A DNA stretch of 64,000 nt from Metallibacterium scheffleri (GCF_002077135.1 NZ_LDOS01000001.1:136219-200218); one strand, 5' to 3'. Positions 54,204-63,800 are shown, numbered from the stretch's first letter. A program made the numbers and translations. Notes: generated by a model from the letters alone, not told the origin.

Positions 54204-55786
54204 GCACTGCACTGACCGACGTGACCCTGCTCGCGCGCCTGCGCGCCGCGCTGCCGGGCCGCGTTGCGCCGCCACAGGTGGCGCATGCCGAGGCGCTGCT
54301 GCCGGGGCGCACGCTGCAGTTGCAGGCCCGTGATTGGGCCAGCGCCGCGGCGGCGCTGGCGACATTCGGCGCGCGTTTCTCCGCGCTGTGGATCGACCAC
54401 GGTGTGCGGCCATGGCAGGGGCTGGCCTTGTTCGCCGATGGCGGCGACTACCTGCTGCTGCATGCCGAACTCGACAGCCCGAACCCGGCCCTGCCCAGCC
54501 TGACGCCACACTTCGCCGGCGCCGCGCGCAGCGAGCGTGGCTGGCACGACCTGCTGGGCGTGGACTTCGTCGGCCATCCCGACCCGCGCCGCTGGTTGCG
54601 CCATCAAGCCTGGGGCGAGCACGAATTCCCGCTGGCTGCGCCGACGCAACCGCCCGCGCGCACCCCGGCCGATACCACGTACCCGTTCACGCGCGTGGCC
54701 GGCGGCGCCGTGCACGAGGTCGCCGTCGGTCCGATCCATGCCGGCACCATCGAACCAGGGCATTTCCGTTTCGCCACCGTCGGCGAGCAGGCATTGCAGC
54801 TGGAATTGCGCCTCGGCTATGTCCACCGCGGCGTGCAGAGCATCGCCTGCGGGCGTGACGCGGCCGGGCTGCTGCGCCTGGCCGCGCGTGTCAGCGGCGA
54901 CAGCGCGGTGGCGCACGCCTGGGCGGCGGCGATGGCGCTGGAACACGCGGCGGGTGTCACGCCGCCCGCGCGTGCGCTGGCGCTGCGCGCGGTGCTGGCC
55001 GAGCGCGAGCGCGTGGCCAATCATCTCGGCGATGCCGCCGGCATCGCCAACGACGTCGGTTTCAGTTTCGCGCACGTGCAGTTCGGCGCATTGCGCGAGC
55101 GCTGGCAGCGACGTAGCGCCGAGTTGTTCGGGCATCGCCTGCTGTTCGATGTACTGACGCCGGGCGGCGTGCGCGTGGACGTGGATGCCGCGGCGATCGC
55201 CAGCCTGCGCGCCGATCACGACGCATTGCGCGCGGTGTTGCGGCCGCTGATCAACATCGTGCTCGATCACCCCTCGCTGGACGACCGCCTGGTTGGCACC
55301 GGCGTACTCGGCGCCGGCGACGCGCGCGCGCTCGGCTGTCTCGGCTACGTGGCGCGCGCCTCGGGGCAGGATCTGGATGTGCGCCGCGATGCGCCCTATG
55401 CGCCGTATGACCGGCTTGGCGTGCGCGTGCCGGTGTACACGCAGGGCGATGTCGTCGCACGCCTGCGCGTGCGTCTGGATGAAATCGGCATCGCGCTCGA
55501 CCTGCTCGATGCGCTGCTTGCCGATCTGCCCGCCGGCGCGACCATGCTGACCTGGGCTGCCCCCGCGGGTGGCGGCACGGGTCTTGGCCTGGTCGAAGGC
55601 TGGCGCGGTGAAACCGTGGCGTATGTGCGCCTGGATGCGCTGGGTCGCGTGAGTTGCTATGCGCCACGCGATCCCGGCGTGTTGAACTGGCCGGCGCTGG
55701 AGCGCCTGTTGCCGGGCAACATCATCCCGGACTTTCCGGTATGCAATAAATCCATCAACGGCAGTTACGCCGGCCACGATCTGTAA
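54200..55786 (+). CDS. Ehr complex large subunit, HyfG/NuoCD-like without NiFe ligands
   Basis: 528 residues, a NuoC-like N-terminal part (about 1-165) fused to a NuoD/HycE-like part, the usual HyfG plan. True group 4 hydrogenases bind NiFe through two CxxC pairs. Here the first is AARVSGDSAVAHAW: Ser232 and Ser235 replace the cysteines of RVCGIC. The second end reads DFPVCNKSINGSYAGHDL: one cysteine, no DPCxxC. The subunit therefore cannot hold a NiFe centre. The fold marks are normal: LELRLGYVHRGVQSIACGRD, and ERERVANHLGDAAGIANDVG. Start GTG 54200. It probably forms, with the HyfI-like subunit, a complex I-like redox or quinone-binding site. Called a 'hydrogenase' in many annotations. Confidence 0.9.
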   Translation: MSTALTDVTLLARLRAALPGRVAPPQVAHAEALLPGRTLQLQARDWASAAAALATFGARFSALWIDHGVRPWQGLALFADGGDYLLLHAELDSPNPALPSLTPHFAGAARSERGWHDLLGVDFVGHPDPRRWLRHQAWGEHEFPLAAPTQPPARTPADTTYPFTRVAGGAVHEVAVGPIHAGTIEPGHFRFATVGEQALQLELRLGYVHRGVQSIACGRDAAGLLRLAARVSGDSAVAHAWAAAMALEHAAGVTPPARALALRAVLAERERVANHLGDAAGIANDVGFSFAHVQFGALRERWQRRSAELFGHRLLFDVLTPGGVRVDVDAAAIASLRADHDALRAVLRPLINIVLDHPSLDDRLVGTGVLGAGDARALGCLGYVARASGQDLDVRRDAPYAPYDRLGVRVPVYTQGDVVARLRVRLDEIGIALDLLDALLADLPAGATMLTWAAPAGGGTGLGLVEGWRGETVAYVRLDALGRVSCYAPRDPGVLNWPALERLLPGNIIPDFPVCNKSINGSYAGHDL

Positions 55787-55792
55787 ACGCCC

Positions 55793-56302
55793 ATGCTGCG
55801 CATCCTCAACCGCATCGCCCGCACCGGCAACCTGACCGAGCCGCTCGACGCCTCGGCATCGCTCGAGGCACTGGGCATCGCGGTGCGGCGCACGCTGGAT
55901 GCGCGCTTCGCCGGCAGCCTGGCGATCCGCCACATCGATGCCGGCTCCTGCAACGGCTGCGAGCTGGAAGTGCAGGCGCTGGGCAATCCGTACTACGACC
56001 TCGAACGCTTCGGCATCCATTTCGTGGCCTCGCCGCGCCACGCCGACGCGCTGCTGGTCACTGGCGTGGTGACCCGCCACATGCAGGCGGCGCTGCTGGA
56101 TGCCTGGCAGGCCATGGCCGAGCCGCATCTGCTGATCGCCGCCGGCAACTGCGCCTGTGATGGCGGTGAATTCGGCTGCTCCTACGCCAGTCTGGGCGCG
56201 GTGGAAAACGTGCTGCCCGTGGATGTGCGCATTCCGGGTTGCCCGCCCACGCCCGTGGTGTTGTTGCGCGGCCTGCTGGCGGCGCTGGGACGCACGCGCT
56301 GA
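55793..56302 (+). CDS. Ehr complex small subunit, HyfI/NuoB-like, with 4Fe-4S ligands
   Basis: 169-residue iron-sulfur subunit. The four cysteines expected for the proximal/N2-type 4Fe-4S cluster are present: Cys53 and Cys56 in GSCNGCELEV, Cys120 in AAGNCACDGG and Cys150 in IPGCPPTP. A start MLRILNRIARTGNLTEP gives the N-terminal helix. ATG 55793, 6 nt after the large-subunit stop. Because the cluster is kept but the NiFe site is lost, electrons probably pass from an unknown donor through this cluster to an unknown acceptor near the large subunit. It is the last gene of the operon; no ferredoxin (HyfA/HyfH) or HyfD-like gene follows. Confidence 0.92.
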   Translation: MLRILNRIARTGNLTEPLDASASLEALGIAVRRTLDARFAGSLAIRHIDAGSCNGCELEVQALGNPYYDLERFGIHFVASPRHADALLVTGVVTRHMQAALLDAWQAMAEPHLLIAAGNCACDGGEFGCSYASLGAVENVLPVDVRIPGCPPTPVVLLRGLLAALGRTR

Positions 56303-56348
56303 GGACGGTTCAGCGCATCCGCTGCGCGCGTGGGCGCAAGGCAATCGC

Positions 56349-56762
56349 TCAATCGCCCTGGGTCACATCCGGCAGGCCGGACACCAGCCACCACTGCTTG
56401 TCCTTGGCATCCCAGCGCCAGGTCTGCTTGTCGGTGATGTCGCGCACGGTCTGCGTATTGCGGTTGATCAGCCCGATTCGCACGACTTGCCGATAGGTGT
56501 CGGGCGTACCCGGCAGCGTACCCTGCACCTCGTAGCTGGCGACGCGCAATTGCGCGTAGCGCGCAATCTCGAACTTGCTCAGCGGATGCTCGCGGCGCAA
56601 CTTGGGCTCGATGAATGTTGCGCCGGCGACGATGCTGTCCCAGCGCAGCGCCGTGGAGTAGTCGTCGAGGGTTTTCTGCAACGCGTCGGCGCGGCGATCG
56701 GTGGCGCAACCAGCCAGCAGCACGGCGACCAGGGCGAGCACGAGCAGCGGGCGCAGGCGCAT
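56349..56762 (-). CDS. Hypothetical outer-membrane-type lipoprotein
   Basis: 137 residues. Lipoprotein signal MRLRPLLVLALVAVLLAGC with lipobox LLAGC at residue 19. The mature part is a small alpha+beta domain (DALQKTLDDYSTALRWDSIV; QLRVASYEVQGTLPG; WRWDAKDKQWWLVSGLPD), like the SnoaL/NTF2-type lipoproteins common in this group. Convergent with the Ehr operon; 47 bp lie between stops. It is 8 bp downstream of the YiiD-type thioesterase gene, with which it is probably co-transcribed. Function unknown. Confidence 0.75.
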   Translation of the reverse strand: MRLRPLLVLALVAVLLAGCATDRRADALQKTLDDYSTALRWDSIVAGATFIEPKLRREHPLSKFEIARYAQLRVASYEVQGTLPGTPDTYRQVVRIGLINRNTQTVRDITDKQTWRWDAKDKQWWLVSGLPDVTQGD

Positions 56763-56770
56763 GGCGATCC

Positions 56771-57268
56771 TCAGGTCGAGCGCGGCAGACGCGCGACGTA
56801 GCGCGCCTGCAGCAGCGTGGCCGGTTCACCCGCGCTTTCGGCGCTGGCGCGGATCTGCAATCGCGCCTTGCCGCGCGCGGTCAGCGCGGCGAAGAAATCA
56901 TCCCAGTGCTCGCCATCGTCCAGATGCGCAACGGCGTGCAGCTCGCCCCACACCGGCGCCACGTAGCGCAGCGTGGAGTCCTGCACGAACACCTCGCAGT
57001 GCAGCCCGCGTGCCTCCAGTTCCAGCTCGACCAGCGCCCAGCCCGCCAGCGTCAGCAACGACGCCAGGCTGCCGCCGAAGGCACAGCCCTTGTCGTTGAT
57101 GTTGGGCGCCAGCGGCGCGCGCAGGCTGAGCATGCCGTGGGCGTGCACACCCGGCTGCAAGTCCATGGCGGCGGCCAGCGGAATCTCGGCGCGCATGCGC
57201 GCGACCAGGCGTGCCAGCGCGCCATCGGCGCTGACGAGGTTGGCGGAATCGTGCAATCGGGTATTCAT
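56771..57268 (-). CDS. YiiD C-terminal-type hotdog thioesterase
   Basis: 165-residue hotdog protein. The pattern LRAPLAPNINDKGCAFGGSL plus ASLLTLAGWALVELEL matches the YiiD_C/YtmI-type thioesterase domain, with the catalytic Asn-Asp-Lys-Gly...FGGS loop; the C-terminal strands carry EVFVQDSTLRYVAPVWGELH. Start ATG 57268. Likely hydrolyses an acyl-thioester; substrate unknown. Divergent from hemD, with 241 bp between starts; upstream of a lipoprotein gene. Confidence 0.82.
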   Translation of the reverse strand: MNTRLHDSANLVSADGALARLVARMRAEIPLAAAMDLQPGVHAHGMLSLRAPLAPNINDKGCAFGGSLASLLTLAGWALVELELEARGLHCEVFVQDSTLRYVAPVWGELHAVAHLDDGEHWDDFFAALTARGKARLQIRASAESAGEPATLLQARYVARLPRST

Positions 57269-57495
57269 GGACGGCGAGTGTGACCGGCCCGCGCCAGAGC
57301 CACAAGCCGCAGCCGGCACGCGGAGCCTGCGCCAGCAGCCTGTCGGGCTTTGCTGGTCGAGGCGAGCATGCGGCTGGCGCGGACCGCTTTTCGACGCTGC
57401 GCCGGCGCATGCTGGTTCCATGGGCCAAGCAGCGGCGGAAATGCGGACCACACCGACGGATTCGCAGCCCGGTCGGGCAAAGTCCGCCGGACTGC

Positions 57496-57501
57496 TAGCA
57501 T
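57496..57501 (+). promoter_or_regulatory. -10 element (TAGCAT) of hemD
   Basis: TAGCAT in GGACTGCTAGCAT ends 8 nt before the hemD ATG at 57510, so the transcript would be leaderless or nearly so. The hemX gene has the same CTGCTAGCAT core. Confidence 0.5.
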
Positions 57502-57509
57502 CGCTGCGC

Positions 57510-58331
57510 ATGAAGGTCTCGGTTTCCGATGTCGTCGCGACGCCGGCGCATGCGTCCTTGCGCGGCGCCACGCTGGTACTGACGCGCGCCGCCGGCAGCG
57601 CGCGGCATGAGGCGCAGCGCGTGCGCGCACTGGGTGGACGCGCACTGCTGCTGCCGGGTTCACGGCTGGCGCCGGCTGCGGATGCCAGCGCCGCGCGCGC
57701 CGCGCTGCACGCGGCATTGCGCGCGCCACTGTGCATCTTCGTTTCGCCCGCCGCGGTGCGCGCCGCGGCGCGGCTCGATGCACTCGCGCCCGGCCGCCGC
57801 ACACGCGTGCTCGCCGTGGGCGCGGCCAGTGCGCGCACGCTGCGACGTCACGGTCTGACCGATGTGGAATTCCCCGCGCGCGCCGACAGCGAGGGCCTGC
57901 TGGCGTTGCCGGCGTTGCAAGCGCCGTTGACGCGCGTGGGCCTGGTCGGCGCCCCAGGTGGACGCGAGCTGTTGCCGCAGGCACTGGCCGCGCGCGGTGC
58001 GCGCGTGCTGCGCGCCGAGGTGTATCAGCGCCTGCCCGCGCGTCTGGACCGGCGTCACCTGGAGCCACTGCGGCGCACGCGCGCGCCGCTGTACGTGCTG
58101 CTGTCCAGCAGCGAGGCATTGGCGCATCTCATGCGCTCGCTGCCAGCCGCAGCGCGTGCACGGCTGCTGACCGCCAGCGTCATCGCCAGCGGCGCGCGCG
58201 TGGCGGCGCAGGCGCGCGCCGCGGGTTTCGCGCAGGTACATCAAGCCCGCTCGGCGCTGTCCGCCGACTTGCTCGCGGCCGCCGGGGCCATCCACGCGCA
58301 ACGCGCGCTGGGTCACGGCACGAGAACCTGA
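57510..58331 (+). CDS. hemD: Uroporphyrinogen-III synthase
   Basis: 273 residues. It closes hydroxymethylbilane to uroporphyrinogen III, the first branched tetrapyrrole intermediate. The family is poorly conserved, but the two-domain pattern is visible: LRGATLVLTRAAGSARHEAQ and LGGRALLLPGSRLAP, IFVSPAAVRAAARLD, VLAVGAASARTLRRHG, VEFPARADSEGLLAL, VGLVGAPGGRELLPQALAAR, AEVYQRLP and VLLSSSEALAHLM. Start ATG 57510 right after the -10 box. Immediately followed by hemX and hemY, the standard order that supports the call. No hemC lies upstream here. Confidence 0.9.
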   Translation: MKVSVSDVVATPAHASLRGATLVLTRAAGSARHEAQRVRALGGRALLLPGSRLAPAADASAARAALHAALRAPLCIFVSPAAVRAAARLDALAPGRRTRVLAVGAASARTLRRHGLTDVEFPARADSEGLLALPALQAPLTRVGLVGAPGGRELLPQALAARGARVLRAEVYQRLPARLDRRHLEPLRRTRAPLYVLLSSSEALAHLMRSLPAAARARLLTASVIASGARVAAQARAAGFAQVHQARSALSADLLAAAGAIHAQRALGHGTRT

Positions 58332-58353
58332 CTGGTTGCGCCCGACAGGCTGC

Positions 58354-58359
58354 TAGCAT
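58354..58359 (+). promoter_or_regulatory. -10 element (TAGCAT) of hemX
   Basis: TAGCAT in CTGCTAGCATTCCACC ends 6 nt before the hemX ATG, giving hemX-hemY their own leaderless promoter besides read-through from hemD. Confidence 0.5.
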
Positions 58360-58365
58360 TCCACC

Positions 58366-59409
58366 ATGGACGAGACTTATATCCCCGCGCACCCCGAGCC
58401 CCCGCGCAGCCGCTGGCGCCGGCTGTGGTGGTGGCTGCCGCTGCTGGTCGTACTGCTGCTGGGCGCGGCACTGTGGCAACTGCGGCAGACCGATCACGCG
58501 GCACGGCAGGCGCTGAGCCTGAGCCGCAGCCAGAACGAACGCATCGACACACTGCAGGATGCGCTGGGCAACCTGCAGCAGGAGCGTGCGGGACTCAGCC
58601 AGCGCCTGGACGACGCCGCCGCGGTGAACCGCGCCTTGCGCGAAGAGTTGCTCGGCCTGCGCGAGCGCACGCGCACGCTGGAAGACGCCGTGGCCGCGTT
58701 GGGCGAGAGTCGCAACGGCGGCACCCAGGCGCTGCGCCTGGATGAGGCCGAGTTCTTGCTGCGCATGGCGCAGGAGCGCTACAGCCTGTTCCACGACGCC
58801 GGCGGTGCGCTGGATGCAGCGCGCCTGGCCGCGCAGGCGCTGAGCGGCGTCAACGCGCCGGTCTATGCGCCGTTGCGTGCCGATGTTGCTGGCGTGATCA
58901 CGGCGCTGGAGAACCTGCAGCCGATCGCGCGCGCGGCCCAGCTCGACGTGCTGGGCCAGCTGCGTGCGCAGGTGTGGGCCTTGCCGCTGGCGCCCGGCGC
59001 GCAGCCCGCTGCGCGGCAAGCCGGGGTGCTGGCGCGGATCGGTCACGCCCTGGCGGGCCTGGTGCGCATCCGCCGCATCGACCAGGCGCCGCTGTCCGGC
59101 GCCGGCAGCAACCTGCTGCACGAGATGCTGGCACTGGATCTGGCGCAGGCGCAGGCTGCCTTGCTGGCCTGGGACGGCAGCACGTATCAGTCCGCGCTGG
59201 CCGACGCGCGCGCCTTGCTGCAATCGCGCTTCGATGCGCGCGCCATCGCCACGCAGAACTTCAGCGCGCAAATCGAAGCGCTGAAGCCATTGCCCGCTGC
59301 GCCGCTGCCGCAACTCGCCGCCACGCTCACCGAGCTGCGCCGCCTGCGCGCGCTGGAAACCCTGCGCGCGCCGGTGCCGGTCGCGCCTGCCAAGGGTGCG
59401 CGCAGATGA
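58366..59409 (+). CDS. hemX: HemX, uroporphyrin-III C-methyltransferase-like membrane protein
   Basis: 347 residues. A short cytosolic start is followed by one membrane helix (LWWWLPLLVVLLLGAALW, about 20-37), then a long coiled coil (AARQALSLSRSQNERIDTLQ and on, about 43-115) and the HemX domain with the motif LRLDEAEFLLRMAQERYSLF. It lacks the methyltransferase domain; the product name comes from homology. HemX is thought to help scaffold haem or tetrapyrrole enzymes at the membrane. It overlaps hemY by 4 bp (ATGA at 59406). Confidence 0.9.
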   Translation: MDETYIPAHPEPPRSRWRRLWWWLPLLVVLLLGAALWQLRQTDHAARQALSLSRSQNERIDTLQDALGNLQQERAGLSQRLDDAAAVNRALREELLGLRERTRTLEDAVAALGESRNGGTQALRLDEAEFLLRMAQERYSLFHDAGGALDAARLAAQALSGVNAPVYAPLRADVAGVITALENLQPIARAAQLDVLGQLRAQVWALPLAPGAQPAARQAGVLARIGHALAGLVRIRRIDQAPLSGAGSNLLHEMLALDLAQAQAALLAWDGSTYQSALADARALLQSRFDARAIATQNFSAQIEALKPLPAAPLPQLAATLTELRRLRALETLRAPVPVAPAKGARR

Positions 59410-60656
59410 CGCTGTGGCGCTGGGCACTGTGGCTGCTGCTGGTCGCTCTGGTTGCCGGCCTGGGCTGGCATGCACTGGCCAGCGATCCGGGCTATGTGCT
59501 GTTGCGCTTCCATGGCTGGCAACTCGAAAGCACCGTGGTCGCGCTGGCGCTGCTGATCCTGTTGCTGTGGATCGTGCTGGGCCTGGCCTGGCGCCTGCTG
59601 CGCTGGCCGTTCGGCGCCATGTCGCGACGCCACCGGCGCATGAGCCGCAAGCGTTTTTCCGAGGGGCTCATTGCGCTGATCGAGGGGCGCCACGGCGAGG
59701 CGCAGCGTGCGCTGACCCGCGCCGCGCGCTTCGGGCCACTACGCGCACCGGCGCTGCTGGCCGAAGCCGAGGCCGCCTATCGACGCGGCGAGGCCACGCG
59801 CGCACTGGAAGCCCTGGACGAAGCCAGCCAGCAGGCGCCACGTGCCGCGCGCGTGCTGCGCGCGCGCGTACTGCGCCGCGAAGGCCGCGCCGAGGAAGCC
59901 CTGGCCCTGCTGGTCCCCGCTGCCGAAAGCCAGCAGTTGCCGCCAGCCGGCTGGGTGGAACTGGCCGAAGCCGCACTGGCCGCCGGCCGCACCGACCGCG
60001 CGCGCAGCGCGCTGGAGCCATTGCGCGCCAGCGCCGCGTTGAGCGCCAATGCCTACGCCGAACTGGAAGCACGCGTACTGGCGCAATCCATTGCCGAGAC
60101 CCATGGCGCCGGTGCCATCAACGCGCTGTGGGCCGACTTGTCGCGCGCGCAGCGGCGCCCACCCGGCGTGGTGGCTGCCTACGCGCGCCGCGCCGCGCAG
60201 TTCGGCGCCGGACTGGCGGCCATGGACGAAATCGAAACCGCGCTGGCGCGGCACTGGGATCCGCAATTGCTGGACGCCTGGGCCGAGCTGGGCGAGCCCG
60301 ACACCCTGCCGGTGCGTTTGCAGCGCGCCGAGCACTGGCTGGAGGCGCATCCCAATGATGCCGCGCTGCTGACCGCCATCGGCCAGCTGCAACTCGGCCT
60401 GCGTCGCCCCGGTGCCGCGCGCGAAGCGCTGCAGCGCGCGCTGGGCCTGGCGCCGAGCGCACGCGGCTGGGAACTGCTGGGGATGGCACTGCAAGCCCTC
60501 GGTGAGCATGCCGATGCCTGCCACGCGCTGCTCAATGCGCTGCGCCTGAGCCAGGGTGAAGCCAGCCAACCGCTGAGCACCCCGGGGCGCATGAACACGC
60601 GCCCGATCGCGGTCGAGCAGCGCGACGAACAGGGGCTGCCTCGGCTGCCGGAATAA
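59406..60656 (+). CDS. hemY: HemY, TPR-containing haem-biosynthesis-associated membrane protein
   Basis: 416 residues. Two N-terminal helices (LWRWALWLLLVALVAGLGWH and VVALALLILLLWIVLGLAW) lead to tetratricopeptide repeats from about residue 90 (SEGLIALIEGRHGEAQRALT, PALLAEAEAAYRRGEATRAL, RARVLRREGRAEEALALLVP, PNDAALLTAIGQLQLGLRRP). Known as protein HemY in gammaproteobacteria, distinct from the oxygen-dependent protoporphyrinogen oxidase of the same name. Starts by a 4-bp overlap with hemX. Possibly a scaffold in the inner membrane. Confidence 0.9.
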   Translation: MTLWRWALWLLLVALVAGLGWHALASDPGYVLLRFHGWQLESTVVALALLILLLWIVLGLAWRLLRWPFGAMSRRHRRMSRKRFSEGLIALIEGRHGEAQRALTRAARFGPLRAPALLAEAEAAYRRGEATRALEALDEASQQAPRAARVLRARVLRREGRAEEALALLVPAAESQQLPPAGWVELAEAALAAGRTDRARSALEPLRASAALSANAYAELEARVLAQSIAETHGAGAINALWADLSRAQRRPPGVVAAYARRAAQFGAGLAAMDEIETALARHWDPQLLDAWAELGEPDTLPVRLQRAEHWLEAHPNDAALLTAIGQLQLGLRRPGAAREALQRALGLAPSARGWELLGMALQALGEHADACHALLNALRLSQGEASQPLSTPGRMNTRPIAVEQRDEQGLPRLPE

Positions 60657-60817
60657 GCCGCGACTTGCGCCGCGCGCGTGGCGCTGGATGCGCAAAACCT
60701 GTTTGCCTGGACCTGCGCCATACGAAACTTGTGCGCGGTGCGCGAGTCCAAACCCTCGGGCAACATTCCAGATCACGGGTTCGCCGTGCGCAGGGTGCGC
60801 TGCGGCGTTGGCTAGAC

Positions 60818-60834
60818 GGGCGTGGCGCACGCCC
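60818..60834. other. Tight hairpin before the second propeller gene
   Basis: GGGCGTG-gcg-CACGCCC is a perfect 7-bp stem with a 3-nt loop, 17 nt before the ATG at 60852. It overlaps the expected leader region and could affect ribosome access or end the hem transcript. Confidence 0.35.
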
Positions 60835-60851
60835 ACTTCGGGGACCAACTC

Positions 60852-63800
60852 ATGCATCCATCGCTTGGCAAGACTCTGACATTGACCCTGCTCATGACGC
60901 TGGCCGCGGGCGGCACGCTGGCCACGGCCGCGCCTGCTGCGGCGCCAGGTCCCGCGCGGGTCGCGCCAGCCTTGTTCCAGGATCTGCACTGGCGCCTGAT
61001 CGGTCCGTTCCGCGGCGGACGCGTGCTGGCGGTCAGCGGCGTGCCGCAGCATCCGCAGCGCTTTTACTTCGGCGCGGTCGATGGCGGCGTCTGGCGCAGC
61101 GACAATGCCGGACGCACGTGGACGCCGATCTTCGACGCCGAACCGGTGGGCTCGATCGGCGCGCTGGCGGTGGCGCCCTCCGACCCGGACGTGATCTATG
61201 TCGGCACCGGCGAGGCCGACATGCGCTCGGACATCGCCATGGGCGATGGCATGTGGAAATCCACCGACGCCGGGCGCACCTGGACGCATATCGGCCTCAC
61301 CCACACGCAGGCGATCGGCAGCGTGCTGGTTGACCCGCATGATCCGAACATCGTCTACGTCGCCGCGCTGGGCCATCCCTACGGCCCCAACGCCGAACGC
61401 GGTGTGTTCAAGACCACGGATGGCGGCCGGACCTGGCAGAAAGTGCTGTACAAGAACGCCAACACCGGCGCCATCGACCTGGCCTTCCAGCCCGGAAATG
61501 CCAGCGTGATCTACGCCGCGCTGTGGCAGACGCGGCGCCCGCCGTGGAACGTGTATCCGCCGTCCAACGGACCGGATTCCGGGCTGTACAAGTCCACCGA
61601 CGGCGGCGCGCACTGGCGCGAGATCAGCCAGCCCGCGCACGGCTTCGCCGCACAGCCGGGGCGCATCGGCGTGGCGGTGGCGCCGTCCGACCCGCAACGC
61701 GTGTACGCCATGGTCGATGCCAAGGCCGGTGGCCTGTACCGCTCGGACGACGGCGGCGCGCACTGGACGCACGTCAGTTCCGACGTGCGCATCTGGCAGC
61801 GCGGCTGGTATTTCGGCGGCATCACCGTCGATCCGCGCGACAGCGATGTGGTCTACGCGGCCAACACCGCGCTGTACGAATCGCGCAACGGCGGCAAGAC
61901 CTTCGTGCCGGTCAAGGGCGCGCCCGGCGGCGATGACTACCACACACTGTGGATCGACCCGCGCGACCCGGCCCACCGCATTCTGGGCGTGGATCAAGGT
62001 GCGGTGGTCAGTGTCGATGGCGGCAAGACCTGGTCGAGCTGGTACAACCAGCCGACCGCGCAGATCTATCACGTCACCACCGACAACCGCTTTCCATTCT
62101 GGGTGTGCGGCGCGCAGCAGGACTCCGGCGCGGTGTGCCTGCCCAGCCAGAGCGAGCACGGCGTCGACGGCATCAGCATGATGCAGTTCCACGAACTGAC
62201 CGCGGGCGGCGAGAGCGGCGAGATTGCGGTCGATCCGCACGATCCCGATCTGGTCTACGGCAACAGCTACAACGGCTCGGTGGACAAGTACGACCAGCGC
62301 ACCCAGCAGACGCAATCGGTCAACCCGACCCTGGCCTGGCCGGGCCTGTATCGCGCCACCTGGACGCTGCCGCTGGTGTTTTCTCCGGCGCAGCCCAAGG
62401 CGTTGTACTTCGGCAACCAGCGCGTGTTCCGCACCCTCGACGGCGGCGCGCACTGGGCGCCGATCAGCCCCGACCTGACCCGCCGCGACCCGGCCGTGCC
62501 GGCCAATCTCGACGCCAGCACCGCCGCCGACAGCCCCATCGCCGGACCACGCCGCGGTGTGGTGTACAGCATCGCGCCCTCGCCGCTGGATGCCGGCTTG
62601 GTGTGGGCCGGCACCGATGATGGCCTGCTGTGGGTGACGCACGATGGCGGCGCGCACTGGAGCAACGTCACCCCGTCCGCGCTGACGCCGTGGTCGAAGG
62701 TGGCCGGCATCGCACCCTCGCCGCGTCATGCGCGGGTCGCCTACGTGGCCATCGACCGGCACCGGCTGGACGATTTCCACCCGTATATTTACCGCACGCG
62801 CGATGGCGGCACATCCTGGCAGGCGATCACCCACGGCATTCCGCCGCGTGATTTCGTCAACGTGGTCACGGTCGATCCGGTGACGCCAGGCCTGCTCTAT
62901 GCCGGCACCGAGTTCGGCGTGTTCGTCTCGTTCGATGACGGCGATCACTGGCAGCCGCTGCAGCAGAATCTGCCGGTGACCTCGGTGCGCGATCTGCTGG
63001 TCAAGGACAACGATCTGGTGATCGCCACGCACGGACGCGGCATCTGGATCATGGACGACATCACCCCGCTGCGGCAGATGGCGGCGGCTAGCGCCGCGCC
63101 GGGCACGTATCTGTTCGCACCACTGGCGGCCTATCGCGTGCGTCCGCTGGGCTTCGCCGGCACGCCGCTGCCGCTGAGCGAACCGCGCGGCAAGAATCCG
63201 CCCAGCGGCGCCTACATCGACTACGCGCTCAAATCACCGGCGCACAGGGTGAGCCTGAGCATCCTCGACGCCGCCGGCCAGGTCGTGCGCCGCTACAGCA
63301 GCGCCGATGCGTTGCCTGGCATCGACCTCACCAAGATCCAGATCGCGCCGGTGTGGGTGCAGCAGCCGACACCACTGGCGACCACGCCCGGCATGCACCG
63401 TTTCGTGTGGAATCTGCATTGGGCGGCGCCGGCGGCGCTGGCCCCGCACGGGGTGTGGAGCGATGGCGTGTGGGCCGCGCCCGGCGCGTATCGCGTGGTG
63501 CTGGATGTGGACGGCCAGCACTTCACGCAGCCACTGCGCGTGCTGCCCGATCCGCGCGTGCGCGGCATGAGCGCCGCCGATTACGCCGCGCAGTTCAAGC
63601 TGGCGCAGGCGATTGAAACCGATCGCGCCGCGCTGGCTAGTGCGCTGCGCGGCGCCGCGCGCCTGCAAAAGGCACTCGCGCAGGTCAGTGCCACGCTGCC
63701 CGCCGCGCAGGCCGCGGCGCTGGGTGCGTTTCGCGCGCGCCTCGCGGCGCTCAGCGACATCCCTGCGCCCGATCCGTCGAACTCGGTGGGCACGCCGCCC

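Noticed and set aside
54200-56302. Calling the complex a functional NiFe hydrogenase or formate hydrogenlyase
   Set aside because: The ligand cysteines are missing in the large subunit and no maturation or formate dehydrogenase genes are present.
59739-63032. A minus-strand frame of about 1097 codons opposite hemY and the second propeller gene
   Set aside because: Shadow spanning two genes; no start context or family features.
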